A DNA stretch of 64,000 bases, from positions 186,001 to 250,000 of the forward strand of contig CANMTR010000001.1 in the NCBI GenBank assembly GCA_947500825.1. The letters are read 5' to 3'. The stretch's first letter is position 1, and the number at the start of each line of letters is the position of its first letter. Shown piece by piece: positions 42,559 through 52,092 of this stretch. This DNA is from an uncultured Paracoccaceae bacterium. Lineage in GTDB: Bacteria > Pseudomonadota > Alphaproteobacteria > Rhodobacterales > Rhodobacteraceae. The position numbers and the translations under genes were made by a program. The notes under the pieces were generated by a model. The model had not been told where the DNA came from, did no database searches, and saw only the letters and a list, made by a program, of their open reading frames with translations.

Positions 42559-43254
42559 ATGGAAACCGAAACACTCGCGGCGGCGGGACAGATGGATTTC
42601 TCCATGCTGGCCCTGTTCGCGCGCGCCTCCCTCGTCGTCAAGCTGGTGATGCTGCTGCTGATCGCGGCCTCCGTCTGGTCCTGGGCGATCATCATCCGCA
42701 AGCACATGGCCTTCCGCGCCGCGCGGGCCGAGGCGGCGCGGTTCGACGCGGCGTTCTGGTCCGGCGAGCCGCTCGACGACCTCTATCGCCAGCTCGGGCC
42801 GGAGCCGGACGGGCGCGCCGCCCGGGTCTTCGTGGCCGGCATGACCGAGTGGCAGCGCAGCCACCGCGACGACGGGCGCCTGATCCCCGGCGCCCAGGCA
42901 CGCATCGACCGGTCCATGGACGTGGCCGTGGGGCGGGAGGCCGACGACATGGAACGCGGCCTGCCGATCCTGGCCACGATCGGGTCCACCGCCCCCTTCG
43001 TGGGCCTGTTCGGCACCGTCTGGGGCATCATGACCGCCTTCATCGACATCGCCGAGCAGCAGAGCACCAACCTCGCCGTGGTGGCGCCGGGCATCGCCGA
43101 GGCGCTCCTGGCGACGGGGCTGGGCCTTCTGGCGGCGATCCCGGCGGTGGTGTTCTACAACAAGCTGTCGGCCGACCAGGGACGGATCGTGGGGGGATAC
43201 GAGTCCTTCTCAGACGAGTTCTCCACCCTCCTGTCGCGCCAGCTGGATACCTGA
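42559..43254 (+). CDS. tolQ: TolQ proton-channel subunit of the Tol-Pal system
   Basis: A 231-residue inner-membrane protein with three transmembrane helices, homologous to ExbB/MotA. The long cytoplasmic loop follows helix 1 (VKLVMLLLIAASVWSWAIII). Helices 2 and 3 contain IGSTAPFVGLFGTVWGIMTAF and APGIAEALLATGLGLLAAIPAVVFYN. It forms the proton-driven motor with TolR that powers TolA during outer-membrane constriction. First of tolQ-tolR-tolA-tolB-pal-cpoB. tolR starts one base after its stop codon. Confidence 0.96.
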   Translation: METETLAAAGQMDFSMLALFARASLVVKLVMLLLIAASVWSWAIIIRKHMAFRAARAEAARFDAAFWSGEPLDDLYRQLGPEPDGRAARVFVAGMTEWQRSHRDDGRLIPGAQARIDRSMDVAVGREADDMERGLPILATIGSTAPFVGLFGTVWGIMTAFIDIAEQQSTNLAVVAPGIAEALLATGLGLLAAIPAVVFYNKLSADQGRIVGGYESFSDEFSTLLSRQLDT

Positions 43255-43255
43255 C

Positions 43256-43726
43256 ATGGGCGCGGGCGCCATCTCGAAGGAAGCGCGCGGGTCGCGGCGG
43301 CGGCGGCGCAGCCGCGTTCGGCCCATGTCGGAGATCAACGTGACGCCCTTCGTGGACGTGATGCTGGTCCTGCTGATCATCTTCATGGTCTCCGCGCCGC
43401 TCCTGACCGTGGGGGTGCCCATCGAGCTGCCCGAGAGCGCGGCCGAGGCGCTGCCCACCGAGCGGGAGGAGCCCTTGAGCGTCACGCTCACCGCCGACGG
43501 GCGCGTCCTCCTGATGGACGCCGAGACCGAGAGCGGCGACCTGATCGCGCAGTTGCGCGCCATCGCCGCCGAGCGGGAGGGGCGCAAGGTGTTCCTGCGC
43601 GCCGACGGCGCCGTGCCCTATTCGCGCGTGGCCGAGGTGATGGGCGCGCTGAACGCCGGCGGCTTCAACCAGATCGGCCTGGTGACGGATGCGGGCGGGC
43701 GGCGGCTCGACGGCACGGACGAGTAG
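43256..43726 (+). CDS. tolR: TolR, Tol-Pal motor subunit
   Basis: A 156-residue single-span protein. The Arg-rich N-terminus precedes MSEINVTPFVDVMLVLLIIF, where Asp34 is the essential proton-carrying residue (Asp23 in E. coli). The periplasmic part (about 55-150) ends in GFNQIGLVTDAGG, the peptidoglycan-binding ExbD-like fold. Length and order are normal. Confidence 0.95.
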   Translation: MGAGAISKEARGSRRRRRSRVRPMSEINVTPFVDVMLVLLIIFMVSAPLLTVGVPIELPESAAEALPTEREEPLSVTLTADGRVLLMDAETESGDLIAQLRAIAAEREGRKVFLRADGAVPYSRVAEVMGALNAGGFNQIGLVTDAGGRRLDGTDE

Positions 43727-43748
43727 GCGGGGAGCCCGGGGCGCGCGC

Positions 43749-44858
43749 ATGGACACGCCGCTGATCATATCCGGTGGGGCGCATCTGGGGCTGGCGCTCG
43801 TGCTGCTCTTCGGCGGCCTGTTCTCGCGCTCGCCGGAGCCCGCGGTCGAGTCCGCCGAGGTCACGGTGATGAGCGAGGAGGAGTTCGCGGCCCTGACCCG
43901 CCCCGAGACGGGCGAGGCCGCGCCGCCGCCCCTGGCCCCGGCCGAGGCGCCTTCGGCCGCCGTGGACCCGGACGCGCCCGAGGACCAGCCACCGCCCGAG
44001 GAGCCGCGCGTAGTCGACCCCGCGCCCGCGGCGGAGCCCGCGCCCGTGCCCGAGCCCGAGGCGGCGCCGGCCGCCGCGCCGGACCTGCCCCAGGCGGAGC
44101 GGGACGTGCCAGCGCCCGCGCCCCGCGTGGCGCCGGAGCCCGCGCCGGCGCCCCCCGCCCCGGCCGAGGTCGCGCCCGAGACGCGCGAGGCGGTGACGCC
44201 CGACGAGACCACCGAGGAGGCGCAGATCGTGGAGGAGGCCCCCTCCGCCGCGCCGCAAGCCGCCGCGCCGGAAATCGTCACGGAGGCCGAAGAGCCCGCG
44301 ACCACCGCCGCGCCGCGCGTGGCCGACCGTCCGCGCTCCCGGCCCGAGCGGACGGCGCGGGCCGAGCCGGACCCGGAGCCTGCACAAGAGCCAGAACCCG
44401 AACCCGCGCCCCGGACCGAGGCCGAGACCTCCACCGCCTCGTCGGACGCGATCGAGGACGCGGTCGAGGACACCATCGCCGGGCTCGAGGAGCGCCTCGA
44501 CCGGGGCCAGCTCTCGGGCGCGCCCGCCGGCCCGCCCCTGACGCAGGGCGAGCGGGAGGCCTTCCGCCTGCAGGTGCGCGACTGCTGGACGGTGGATGTG
44601 GGCTCCGAGGCGGCGGACGTGACGGTGACGATCCGCTTCAACATGACGCCCGACAACCGGGTCGTTTCGGGGTCGCTGCAACAGGTCGCCGCGTCGGGCG
44701 GGTCGGCCTCGGCGCAGCGCACCGCCTTCGAATGGGGCCGGCGCGCGATCCTGCGCTGCCAGGTCGAGGGCGGGGGTTACGATCTGCCCGCAGACAAGTA
44801 CGCCCAATGGCAACAGGTCGAAGTGACCTTCAATCCGCGCGACATGCGCGTCCGCTAG
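43749..44858 (+). CDS. tolA: TolA-like/energy-transducer periplasmic protein of the Tol-Pal system
   Basis: A 369-residue protein. One N-terminal membrane anchor (about 5-25) is followed by a long Pro/Ala/Glu-rich periplasmic spacer (about 40-230) with many EPAP/PEPE-like repeats. A folded C-terminal domain (about 265-369: REAFRLQVRDCWTVDVGS, NMTPDNRVVSGSL) belongs to the TonB_C/TolA class. The spacer is Pro-Glu-rich rather than the Ala-Lys helix of E. coli TolA. Position between tolR and tolB fixes the role. Confidence 0.9.
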   Translation: MDTPLIISGGAHLGLALVLLFGGLFSRSPEPAVESAEVTVMSEEEFAALTRPETGEAAPPPLAPAEAPSAAVDPDAPEDQPPPEEPRVVDPAPAAEPAPVPEPEAAPAAAPDLPQAERDVPAPAPRVAPEPAPAPPAPAEVAPETREAVTPDETTEEAQIVEEAPSAAPQAAAPEIVTEAEEPATTAAPRVADRPRSRPERTARAEPDPEPAQEPEPEPAPRTEAETSTASSDAIEDAVEDTIAGLEERLDRGQLSGAPAGPPLTQGEREAFRLQVRDCWTVDVGSEAADVTVTIRFNMTPDNRVVSGSLQQVAASGGSASAQRTAFEWGRRAILRCQVEGGGYDLPADKYAQWQQVEVTFNPRDMRVR

Positions 44859-44870
44859 GACGGGGGAGAC

Positions 44871-46202
44871 ATGATCACCATCCGCACGATTGCCCTGGCC
44901 GCGCTGGCGGCCCTCGCCACAGGCTTCTCCGTTCCCGCCACGGCGCAGGACGGCCCCCTGAGGATCGAGATCACGGAAGGCGTGGTCGAGCCGCTGCCCT
45001 TCGCCCTGCCGACCTTCGTGGCCGAGGACGGGGGCGCGGGCGAGCTTGCCGCCGATATCAGCCAGGTGGTGGCCGCCGATCTGACGGGCACGGGCCTGTT
45101 CCGCCGCATCCCGTCGGAGGCGTTCGTCTCCGAGGTGACGGAGTTCACCTCCACCGTGACCTACGCCAACTGGAAGGCGATCAACGCGCAGGCGCTGATC
45201 ACCGGGGCGGTGACCACGGAGGGCGACACGGTGACGGTCAAGTTCCGCCTGTTCGACGTGTTCTCCGAGGCGCCGCTGGGCGAGGGGCTGCAGATGCGCG
45301 GCAGCCGCGAGAGCTGGCGGCGGCTGGCGCACAAGGTGGCCGACGCCGTCTATTCCCGGATCACGGGCGAATCGGGCTACTTCGACAGCCGGGTGGTGTT
45401 CGTGTCCGAGCAGGGGCCGAAGGACCAGCGCCAGAAGCGGCTGGCGGTGATGGACTACGACGGCGCGAACGTGCAGTACCTGACCGACGGGCGTTCGCTG
45501 GTACTGGCGCCGCGCTTCTCGCCCTCGGGCGACCGGGTCCTCTATACCAGCTACGAGAGCGGGTTTCCCCAGATCTACCAGATGGACGTTGGATCGGTCA
45601 CGCCCCGCCCGTTGCCGGTGCCGGCGGAATCCATGACCTTCTCGCCGCGCTACGCGCCCGACGGGGAGACCATCGTGTTCTCGGCCGCGACCAACGGGAA
45701 CACCGACATCTACCGCCTGCGCCCCGGCGCGAGCACGCCCGAGCAGCTGACCGACGCCCCCTCGATCGAGACGGCGCCCTCCTACAGCCCCGACGGCAAC
45801 CGCATCGTGTTCGAGAGCGACCGTTCGGGCACGCCGCAGCTCTACGTCATGCCGGCGAACGGGGGCGAGGCGCGGCGGATCAGCTTCGGTCAGGGGCGCT
45901 ACGGCACGCCCGTGTGGAGCCCGCGCGGCGACCTGATCGCCTTCACCAAGCAGAACCAGGGTCGGTTCCATATCGGGGTGATGCGCACCGACGGGTCCGA
46001 GGAGCGGCTACTGACCGCGTCGTTCCTCGACGAGGGACCGACTTGGGCGCCCAACGGGCGGGTGCTGATGTTCACCCGCGAGAGCTCCGGGGCGGGCGGC
46101 TCGTCGTCGCTCTACTCGGTGGACGTGTCGGGCCGGAACCTGAGCCTGGTGGACACGCCCGAAGCTGCATCGGACCCGGCGTGGTCGCCGCTCCTGCCCT
46201 GA
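44871..46202 (+). CDS. tolB: TolB periplasmic beta-propeller of Tol-Pal
   Basis: A 443-residue periplasmic protein with a Sec signal (cleaved after ATAQ, about 25), a small N-terminal domain (about 28-160) and a six-bladed propeller. The propeller repeats carry the TolB signatures [44 protein letters not shown] and [16 protein letters not shown]. It binds Pal and TolA. It starts 12 bp after tolA. Confidence 0.97.
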   Translation: MITIRTIALAALAALATGFSVPATAQDGPLRIEITEGVVEPLPFALPTFVAEDGGAGELAADISQVVAADLTGTGLFRRIPSEAFVSEVTEFTSTVTYANWKAINAQALITGAVTTEGDTVTVKFRLFDVFSEAPLGEGLQMRGSRESWRRLAHKVADAVYSRITGESGYFDSRVVFVSEQGPKDQRQKRLAVMDYDGANVQYLTDGRSLVLAPRFSPSGDRVLYTSYESGFPQIYQMDVGSVTPRPLPVPAESMTFSPRYAPDGETIVFSAATNGNTDIYRLRPGASTPEQLTDAPSIETAPSYSPDGNRIVFESDRSGTPQLYVMPANGGEARRISFGQGRYGTPVWSPRGDLIAFTKQNQGRFHIGVMRTDGSEERLLTASFLDEGPTWAPNGRVLMFTRESSGAGGSSSLYSVDVSGRNLSLVDTPEAASDPAWSPLLP

Positions 46203-46264
46203 CGTTCCCATGGGCGGCGCGGGATGCTAAGGAGCGGGCAAAGAGGACGAGAGAGGCGGCAGTG

Positions 46265-46798
46265 ATGCGTGGTTTCAAGGTGGGTCTGTCGATCCTGTGC
46301 GTGGCGGGACTGGCCGCCTGTTCCGATCCGGGGCGGTTCGGCCCCGGCGCGGGCGGCCCGGGCATGGGCCCCGGCGCGAACGGCTTCGGCCAGCCCGGCA
46401 GCGTGGGCCAGGGGGCGCTCGATCCGTCCTCCGCGGCCTATTTCGAAGAGACGGTCGGCGACCGGGTCCTGTTCGCGGTGGACCAGTCCACCCTGTCGGA
46501 CGAGGCGCGCGGGCGCCTCGCGCAGCAGGCGCAATGGCTGTCGCGCAACCCCGAATACACCGCCGTGATCGAGGGCCATGCCGACGAGCAGGGCACGCGG
46601 GAATACAATCTCGCCCTGGGCGCGCGGCGCGCGGCCTCGGCGCGCGACTTCCTGGTGGCCCAGGGCGTGGCGGGAAGCCGCCTGCGCACCGTGACCTACG
46701 GCAAGGAGCGCCCGATCGAGATCTGCTCGACCGAGGAATGCTACAACCAGAACCGCCGGGCCGTGACCGTGATCGCCGCCGGCGGGCTGACGGGCTAG
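46265..46798 (+). CDS. pal: Peptidoglycan-associated lipoprotein Pal
   Basis: A 177-residue outer-membrane lipoprotein. The lipobox is VAGLAACS (Cys19). A Gly/Pro-rich linker (about 25-60) leads to the OmpA-like peptidoglycan-binding domain (NPEYTAVIEGHADEQGTREYNLALGARRA, with the conserved Asp and Arg). It tethers the outer membrane to the cell wall. GTG 46262 directly precedes the ATG in frame and is less likely. Confidence 0.96.
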   Translation: MRGFKVGLSILCVAGLAACSDPGRFGPGAGGPGMGPGANGFGQPGSVGQGALDPSSAAYFEETVGDRVLFAVDQSTLSDEARGRLAQQAQWLSRNPEYTAVIEGHADEQGTREYNLALGARRAASARDFLVAQGVAGSRLRTVTYGKERPIEICSTEECYNQNRRAVTVIAAGGLTG

Positions 46799-46802
46799 GC
46801 CG

Positions 46803-47609
46803 ATGCTGCGCCTCGCCCTCATCGCCGCGCTCCTCCTTCCCGGCGTCGCCCGGGCCCAGGACGACGAGACCCTGGCCGACATGCGCCAGGAGCTTCAGGT
46901 CCTGTTCGTCGAGGTCCAGCGCCTGAACCGGGAGCTGTCCACCACCGGCGGGCCGCGCACGAACCTCGCGGGCACCGGCGCGCTGGAGCGGATCGACGCC
47001 ATGGAGGCCGAGCTGCGCCGCCTCACCGGGCTGACCGAGGAGCTGGAGAACCGGATCAACCGGGTGGTCAGCGACGGCACCAACCGCATCGGCGACCTGC
47101 GCTTCCGCATCTGCGAGCTGGAGGAGGGCTGCGATATCGCCACCCTCGAGGAGACGCCCCCCCTGGGCGGCGTCGAGACGCCCCAGGCGGCGCAGCCCGC
47201 CCCCGTGACCGAGGGCGCCGAGCTGGCGGTCGGCGAGCAGCAGGATTTCGACCGGGCGCAGGCCGCGTTCGACGAGGGCGATTTCGGCCGCGCCGCAGCG
47301 CTCCTGCGGGACTTCACCGAGACCTATACCGGCGGCCCGCTCACCGGAGAGGCCCATTACCTGCGCGGCGAGGCGCTGGGCGAGACCGGCGACGACGCCG
47401 GTGCGGCGCGCGCCTATCTCGACGCGTTCTCGGGCCAGCCGGAGGGGCCGCATGCGCCCCGCGCCCTGCTGGAGCTGGGCCGCAAGCTGGGCACGCTGGG
47501 CCAGCAGGCCGATGCCTGCGCGACGCTGGGCGAGGTGCCCACGCGCTTTCCAGACAGCGCCGCGGCCGGCGAGGCGCGCGACGTGCGGAGCGACCTCGGC
47601 TGCTCGTGA
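46803..47609 (+). CDS. cpoB: Tol-Pal system coordinator CpoB (YbgF)
   Basis: A 268-residue periplasmic protein with signal peptide (after ARAQ, about 19), an N-terminal coiled-coil (ADMRQELQVLFVEVQRLNRE onward, about 25-110) and C-terminal TPR repeats (about 150-268). It links Tol-Pal constriction with peptidoglycan synthesis by PBP1B in E. coli. An inserted short CRICELEEGCD stretch follows the coiled coil. It is coupled to tilS by a GTGA overlap. Confidence 0.92.
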   Translation: MLRLALIAALLLPGVARAQDDETLADMRQELQVLFVEVQRLNRELSTTGGPRTNLAGTGALERIDAMEAELRRLTGLTEELENRINRVVSDGTNRIGDLRFRICELEEGCDIATLEETPPLGGVETPQAAQPAPVTEGAELAVGEQQDFDRAQAAFDEGDFGRAAALLRDFTETYTGGPLTGEAHYLRGEALGETGDDAGAARAYLDAFSGQPEGPHAPRALLELGRKLGTLGQQADACATLGEVPTRFPDSAAAGEARDVRSDLGCS

Positions 47610-48844
47610 GCGCCTCGGGCGACGGCCTCTCCGACGGGGTCGCGTCCCTGTTCGACGCGCCCGGGGGCGTGGGCGTGGCCGTTTCGGGCGGGGGCGATTC
47701 CCTGGCGCTTCTCGACCTCGCGATCCGCGCCGGCGCCGCACGTGGCTGTGCGGTCGCGGCGGTGACGGTCGATCACGGCTTGCGGCCGGAGGCGGCGGAC
47801 GAGGCCCGGGCGGTCGCCGCGTTCTGCCGCGACCGCGGCGTGGCCCACGAGACCCTGACCTGGAAGTGGGACGGGGCCGGAAACCTGTCCGCACGCGCGA
47901 GGGCGGCGCGATATGCCCTGATCGGCGCCTGGGCGGTGCGGCGGGGGCTGGCCCGCGTGGCGCTGGGCCACACCCGCGACGACGTGGCCGAGGGCGTGCT
48001 CATCCGCCTGCGCCGGGCGCCGGGGGTGGACGGGCTGGCCCGGATGCCCGCGCGGTTCCGCCGCGACGGGACGGAATGGCGCCGCCCGCTCCTGGAAACG
48101 GGCCGGGCCGGCTTGCGCGCCTACCTGGAGGCGCGCGGGATCGCCTGGGCGGAGGACCCGACCAACGCCGATCCCGCCTACGACCGGGCGCGGGCGCGCG
48201 AGATCCTGCACGCGCTCGCCCCCATGGGTGTCGGCGCCGAGAGCCTGGCCGCGACGGCGGCGAGCCTCGCCCAGGCGCAGGAGGCGCTCGATACCTTCAT
48301 GGCGCGGGAGGCCGCGCGGGTCGTGCGCGAGGACAGGGGCGACCTGCTGCTCCACCGCCGCCCCGACCCGCCGGTCCCGCCCGAGATCGACCGCCGCCTC
48401 GTCCGCGCGGCCCTGCGCTGGGTCGCGGGACCGCGCGCGCAACCCCGCCACGCGGCGCTGGAGGACCTCGCCGCCGCGCTGGAGACCGAGCGCGTGCGCA
48501 CTCTGGCGGGCTGCCGCATCGCGCGGGAGGGGGACTGGTGGCGCATCGGGCGCGAGGCTGCGGCGGTCGCTGGGCTGTCCTCGGCCACGGACGCTCCGTG
48601 GGACGGGCGGTGGCACATGGCCGGGCCCCACGCCCCCGACCTGCGCATCGCCCCCCTGGGGGAGGCCGTGGCGGACTGTCCCGACTGGCGCGCCACCGGC
48701 CTGCCGCGTGCCTCGCTGATGGCCGGCCCGGCGGTCTGGCGCGGGCCGGTCCTGGTGGCCGCGCCGCTCGCGGCGCTGGATCGGGGCTGGCAGGCGACCG
48801 CCGGGGGACGCGGCAAATTCGCGGCGTTCTGTCTTCGTGATTGA
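47606..48844 (+). CDS. tilS: tRNA(Ile)-lysidine synthase
   Basis: A 412-residue essential enzyme that converts C34 of tRNA(Ile2) (CAU anticodon) to lysidine so it reads AUA. The N-type ATP pyrophosphatase PP-loop is SGGGDS (27-32), with VTVDHGLRPEA and LGHTRDD nearby; the usual Ser-Gly-Gly-x-Asp-Ser is intact. The C-terminal half holds the tRNA-binding domains. The start is GTG 47606, overlapping cpoB by 4 bases. It sits between the tol cluster and ftsH, as in other Rhodobacteraceae. Confidence 0.93.
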   Translation: MSASGDGLSDGVASLFDAPGGVGVAVSGGGDSLALLDLAIRAGAARGCAVAAVTVDHGLRPEAADEARAVAAFCRDRGVAHETLTWKWDGAGNLSARARAARYALIGAWAVRRGLARVALGHTRDDVAEGVLIRLRRAPGVDGLARMPARFRRDGTEWRRPLLETGRAGLRAYLEARGIAWAEDPTNADPAYDRARAREILHALAPMGVGAESLAATAASLAQAQEALDTFMAREAARVVREDRGDLLLHRRPDPPVPPEIDRRLVRAALRWVAGPRAQPRHAALEDLAAALETERVRTLAGCRIAREGDWWRIGREAAAVAGLSSATDAPWDGRWHMAGPHAPDLRIAPLGEAVADCPDWRATGLPRASLMAGPAVWRGPVLVAAPLAALDRGWQATAGGRGKFAAFCLRD

Positions 48845-48868
48845 ATCGCACCGGGCGATGGTTATCTA
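48841..48868 (+). promoter_or_regulatory. Candidate promoter for ftsH
   Basis: TTGAAT (48841-48846), overlapping the tilS stop, is followed 16 bp later by TATCTA (48863-48868). It fits a sigma-70-like pair and also loosely an alphaproteobacterial heat-shock (TTGAA-type) promoter, suitable for ftsH. Weak evidence. Confidence 0.35.
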
Positions 48869-48908
48869 GGCATGAGGCAGGGTGCGAGGCATCCCCTTCC
48901 CACCGTCG

Positions 48909-48914
48909 AGGAGG
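48909..48914 (+). promoter_or_regulatory. Ribosome-binding site that sets the ftsH start at TTG
   Basis: AGGAGG, a full Shine-Dalgarno match, lies 5 bp before TTG 48920. The upstream ATG 48872 has no such site, and homologous FtsH proteins begin at the residue encoded by this TTG ([10 protein letters not shown]). Confidence 0.75.
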
Positions 48915-48919
48915 CCATT

Positions 48920-50833
48920 TTGGGAAACGCGCGTAACATCGCATTCTGGGTCGTGCTGTTTCTGCTCGTCCTGGCATTGTTCAATCTGTTTTCCGGCGGG
49001 CAATCGAGCCTGAACTCGCGCTCGGTGAGCTATTCCGAGTTCGTGAGCCAGGTGGAAGCGGGCGACGTCAACAGTGTCACTCTGGATGGCGAGCAGGTCA
49101 TGTTCCGCGGCGCGGACGGCCAGGAATATTCCACCGTACGCCCCGACCAGGGCGGCGAGTTGACGGACCGGCTGATCGCCAACGACGTGACCGTCAACGC
49201 CGAACCGCAGGAACAGTCGGGCTTTACCACGCTCCTGATGAGCTTCCTGCCGTTCCTGCTGCTGATCGGCGTCTGGATCTACTTCATGAACCGGATGCAG
49301 GGCGGCGGTAAGGGCGGTGCCATGGGCTTCGGCAAGTCCAAGGCGAAGCTCCTGACCGAGAAGCACGGCCGCGTGACCTTCGACGACGTGGCGGGCATCG
49401 ACGAGGCCAAGGACGACCTCGAGGAGATCGTCGAGTTCCTGCGCAACCCGCAGAAGTTCTCGCGCCTGGGCGGCAAGATCCCCAAGGGGGCGCTCCTCGT
49501 GGGTCCTCCGGGCACCGGCAAGACGCTCCTGGCGCGCGCCGTGGCCGGCGAGGCGGGCGTTCCCTTCTTCACGATCTCGGGTTCCGACTTCGTCGAGATG
49601 TTCGTGGGCGTCGGTGCCAGCCGCGTGCGCGACATGTTCGAGCAGGCCAAGAAGAACGCCCCCTGCATCGTGTTCATCGACGAGATCGACGCGGTCGGCC
49701 GGTCTCGCGGCGTCGGCTACGGCGGTGGCAACGACGAGCGCGAGCAGACCCTGAACCAGCTCCTGGTGGAGATGGACGGCTTTGAGGCCAACGAGGGCAT
49801 CATCATCGTCGCGGCGACGAACCGCCCCGACGTCCTCGACCCCGCGCTTCTGCGTCCGGGCCGCTTCGACCGGCAGGTCCAGGTTCCGAACCCCGACATC
49901 AAGGGGCGGGAGAAGATCCTGGGCGTCCATGCCCGCAAGGTGCCGCTCGGCCCCAATGTGGACCTGCGCATCATCGCCCGCGGCACGCCCGGGTTCTCGG
50001 GCGCGGATCTCGCGAACCTCGTCAACGAGGCGGCGCTCATGGCCGCCCGCGTAGGCCGTCGTTTCGTCACCATGGACGATTTCGAGAACGCCAAGGACAA
50101 GGTCATGATGGGGGCCGAGCGCCGCTCCATGGTCATGACCGAGGACGAGAAGAAGCTGACCGCCTACCACGAGGCCGGGCACGCCGTCGTGGGCCTGCAC
50201 GTCCCGCAGCACGATCCCGTCCACAAGGCGACGATCATCCCGCGCGGTCGGGCCCTCGGCCTCGTCCTGTCGCTGCCCGAGCGCGACCAGCTGTCGGTGA
50301 CCTATACCAAGTACACGTCCAAGATCGCCATGGCGATGGGCGGGCGCGTGGCCGAGGAGTTGAAGTTCGGCAAGGACAACGTGACCTCCGGCGCGGCCTC
50401 CGACATCCAGCAGGTGACGAAGATCGCCCGCGCCATGGTCACCCAGTTCGGCTTCGACGAGGAGATCGGGTATATCGACTACGCCAACGAGCAGCAGAGC
50501 TATCTCGGCGGCTACTCGGGCGGCAAGGACCACTCGGCTACCACCCAGCGGCTGATCGACGAGAAGGTCAAGGCGCTGGTGGACGAGGGATACGACACCG
50601 CCAAGCGCGTCCTGACCGAGAAGAACGAGGAGTGGGAGCGTCTGGCCCAGGGCCTTCTGGAATACGAGACCCTGACCGGCCCGGAGATCATGAAGGTGAT
50701 GAACGGCGAGACGCTGAACCGCGGCGACGACGACGACTCGTCCGATCACGGGTCTAGCTCCTCCATCGCCTCGATCCCCAAGACGAAGCCGAAGGCCAAG
50801 CCCGGAAGCGGGCCAGAGCCGCAGCCGACCTGA
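48920..50833 (+). CDS. ftsH: ATP-dependent zinc metalloprotease FtsH
   Basis: A 637-residue membrane-anchored AAA protease that degrades membrane proteins and regulators such as RpoH. Two transmembrane helices (about 8-25 and 106-123) flank a short periplasmic domain. The AAA module has Walker A GPPGTGKT (195-202), Walker [12 protein letters not shown] and the SRH. The protease zinc site is HEAGH (417-421). The acidic C-terminal tail is short. Start is TTG 48920 as the Shine-Dalgarno sequence dictates; ATG 48872 would add 16 residues that do not look like FtsH. Confidence 0.95.
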   Translation: MGNARNIAFWVVLFLLVLALFNLFSGGQSSLNSRSVSYSEFVSQVEAGDVNSVTLDGEQVMFRGADGQEYSTVRPDQGGELTDRLIANDVTVNAEPQEQSGFTTLLMSFLPFLLLIGVWIYFMNRMQGGGKGGAMGFGKSKAKLLTEKHGRVTFDDVAGIDEAKDDLEEIVEFLRNPQKFSRLGGKIPKGALLVGPPGTGKTLLARAVAGEAGVPFFTISGSDFVEMFVGVGASRVRDMFEQAKKNAPCIVFIDEIDAVGRSRGVGYGGGNDEREQTLNQLLVEMDGFEANEGIIIVAATNRPDVLDPALLRPGRFDRQVQVPNPDIKGREKILGVHARKVPLGPNVDLRIIARGTPGFSGADLANLVNEAALMAARVGRRFVTMDDFENAKDKVMMGAERRSMVMTEDEKKLTAYHEAGHAVVGLHVPQHDPVHKATIIPRGRALGLVLSLPERDQLSVTYTKYTSKIAMAMGGRVAEELKFGKDNVTSGAASDIQQVTKIARAMVTQFGFDEEIGYIDYANEQQSYLGGYSGGKDHSATTQRLIDEKVKALVDEGYDTAKRVLTEKNEEWERLAQGLLEYETLTGPEIMKVMNGETLNRGDDDDSSDHGSSSSIASIPKTKPKAKPGSGPEPQPT

Positions 50834-50859
50834 CGCGGCGGCACCTTCTTCGAACGCCT

Positions 50860-50890
50860 GACGGGCCCGGCGGACATGCCGGGCCCGTTC
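50860..50890 (+). terminator. ftsH terminator
   Basis: An 11-bp perfect stem (50860-50870 with 50877-50887) with loop GGACAT lies 27 bp after the ftsH stop, with only two T residues after it. Confidence 0.65.
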
Positions 50891-50956
50891 GCGTTCCGGC
50901 CTTTCCTCCAGCGGCGCGGCGGGTATGCTGACCTCCACCGACCGGAGGCCCGTTCC

Positions 50957-51541
50957 ATGCCCGCGCTGATCCCCACCGACCATACCGCCTGCATCGTCTG
51001 GCTGGGCCGCGTCCCGCACAGAGACCGCCGCCCCGTGGACGGGGAGGGGGTGGCGGATATGCCGCTCGACTTCGGGGGCATGGTCGGCGAGCATCACGCG
51101 GGCACGACGCGGCCCTCCTGCGGGCGCGTCACCGCTCAGCACCCCAAGGGCACCGAGATCGCGAACGTCCGCCAGCTTTCGATCGTCTCGGTGGAGGAGA
51201 TGGACGCGATCGCCGCCGAGATGGGCCTCGACGGGCTCGACCCCGCCTGGCTCGGCGCGTCCATCCTGATCGAGGGGATCGGCGACTTCACGCATGTCCC
51301 GCCCTCGTCGCGCCTGCAGGGGCCGGACGGGGCGACACTCGTCGTCGACATGGAGAACGAGCCCTGCCAGCTTCCCGCCATGAAGATCGAGGAGGAGCTG
51401 GGCGAGGCCGGGCGCCGCTTCAAGCCCGCGGCGGAGGGACGGCGGGGCGTGACCGCCTGGGTGGAGCGCCCCGGCACCCTGCACGAAGGAGATATCTTGC
51501 GTCTGCACGTGCCGGGGCAACGATCATGGCGCGGACGGTAA
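50957..51541 (+). CDS. MOSC-domain protein
   Basis: A 194-residue MOSC-domain protein (molybdenum-cofactor sulfurase C-terminal type). The conserved Cys137 lies in VVDMENEPCQLP, and ANVRQLSIVSVEEM and RRGVTAWVERPGTLHEGDIL match the fold. MOSC proteins carry sulfur or detoxify N-hydroxylated compounds with the molybdenum cofactor; no partner reductase is adjacent. ATG 50957 has GGAGG 9 bp upstream. The role is unknown beyond the domain. Confidence 0.85.
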   Translation: MPALIPTDHTACIVWLGRVPHRDRRPVDGEGVADMPLDFGGMVGEHHAGTTRPSCGRVTAQHPKGTEIANVRQLSIVSVEEMDAIAAEMGLDGLDPAWLGASILIEGIGDFTHVPPSSRLQGPDGATLVVDMENEPCQLPAMKIEEELGEAGRRFKPAAEGRRGVTAWVERPGTLHEGDILRLHVPGQRSWRGR

Positions 51542-51608
51542 CACTCCGTTGACGCAACCGGAGGCAGTCTGTCCGCATTGCGCGAGCGACACTCCGGGAG
51601 ATTCGACG

Positions 51609-51680
51609 ATGAATGCCGCCTCCGTTTTTCATGGTGCCCTGCTCGTGGGCTTCGCCATCGCCGCGCTGATCCTGACCTGA
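51609..51680 (+). CDS. Candidate 23-residue hydrophobic peptide
   Basis: A short ORF with GGGAG about 10 bp upstream encodes one membrane-spanning stretch (MNAASVFHG, then mostly Leu, Ala, Val, Ile, ending LILT). It lies between the MOSC gene and the convergent thioesterase, 7 bp from the latter's stop. Such small membrane proteins are often missed. There is no family match and it could be chance. Confidence 0.35.
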   Translation: MNAASVFHGALLVGFAIAALILT

Positions 51681-51687
51681 GCGCCGC

Positions 51688-52092
51688 TCAGGCCGGGATC
51701 ATCGTGCCCTGCAGGATCGCGACCTCGCGTTCCTCGCCGGAGGCATCCAGGGCCGACACGGTCGCACCGACCACGACGATCCGCCGGCCCGGCTTGACCA
51801 CGCGTCCGCGGGCGATCAGCCGCAATCCCGATGCCGGGCGCAGGAGGTTGATCTTCATCTCCGCGGTCAGCGGCTCGGCATCCTCCGCCATCAGCGTCGC
51901 CGCGGCATAGCCTGCCGCCGTGTCGCCCAGGGCGAAGGTCAGGCCGGCATGGGCGTAGCCGTGCTGCTGGCGCGCGAAATCCCCGATCGGCGCCTCGACC
52001 ACCGCATGGCCCTCGCCGAGCTCCGTCAGCTCGGCGCCGAAGGTCGTCATCATCGTCTGCCGCGCGAAGCTCTGGCGGATCGCCTCGGTCAT
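51688..52092 (-). CDS. PaaI-family hot-dog thioesterase
   Basis: A 134-residue hot-dog-fold protein (Thioesterase 4HBT type). The catalytic-region motif RQQHGYAHAGLTFALGDTAAG matches PaaI/YdiI-like thioesterases, with AEMKINLLRPASG after it. It probably acts on acyl-CoA thioesters; the substrate is not known. The ATG overlaps the pdeM TGA (ATGA), so it is coupled to the repair genes upstream. Confidence 0.85.
   Translation of the reverse strand: MTEAIRQSFARQTMMTTFGAELTELGEGHAVVEAPIGDFARQQHGYAHAGLTFALGDTAAGYAAATLMAEDAEPLTAEMKINLLRPASGLRLIARGRVVKPGRRIVVVGATVSALDASGEEREVAILQGTMIPA

Noticed and set aside
43040-44722. Ser/Gly-rich minus-strand frame opposite tolR and tolA that looks like a secreted repeat protein
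   Set aside because: The repeats are the reverse reading of the Pro/Glu/Ala spacer of TolA.
48872-48919. ATG 48872 as the ftsH start
   Set aside because: No ribosome-binding site, and the added residues do not resemble FtsH; AGGAGG points to TTG 48920.
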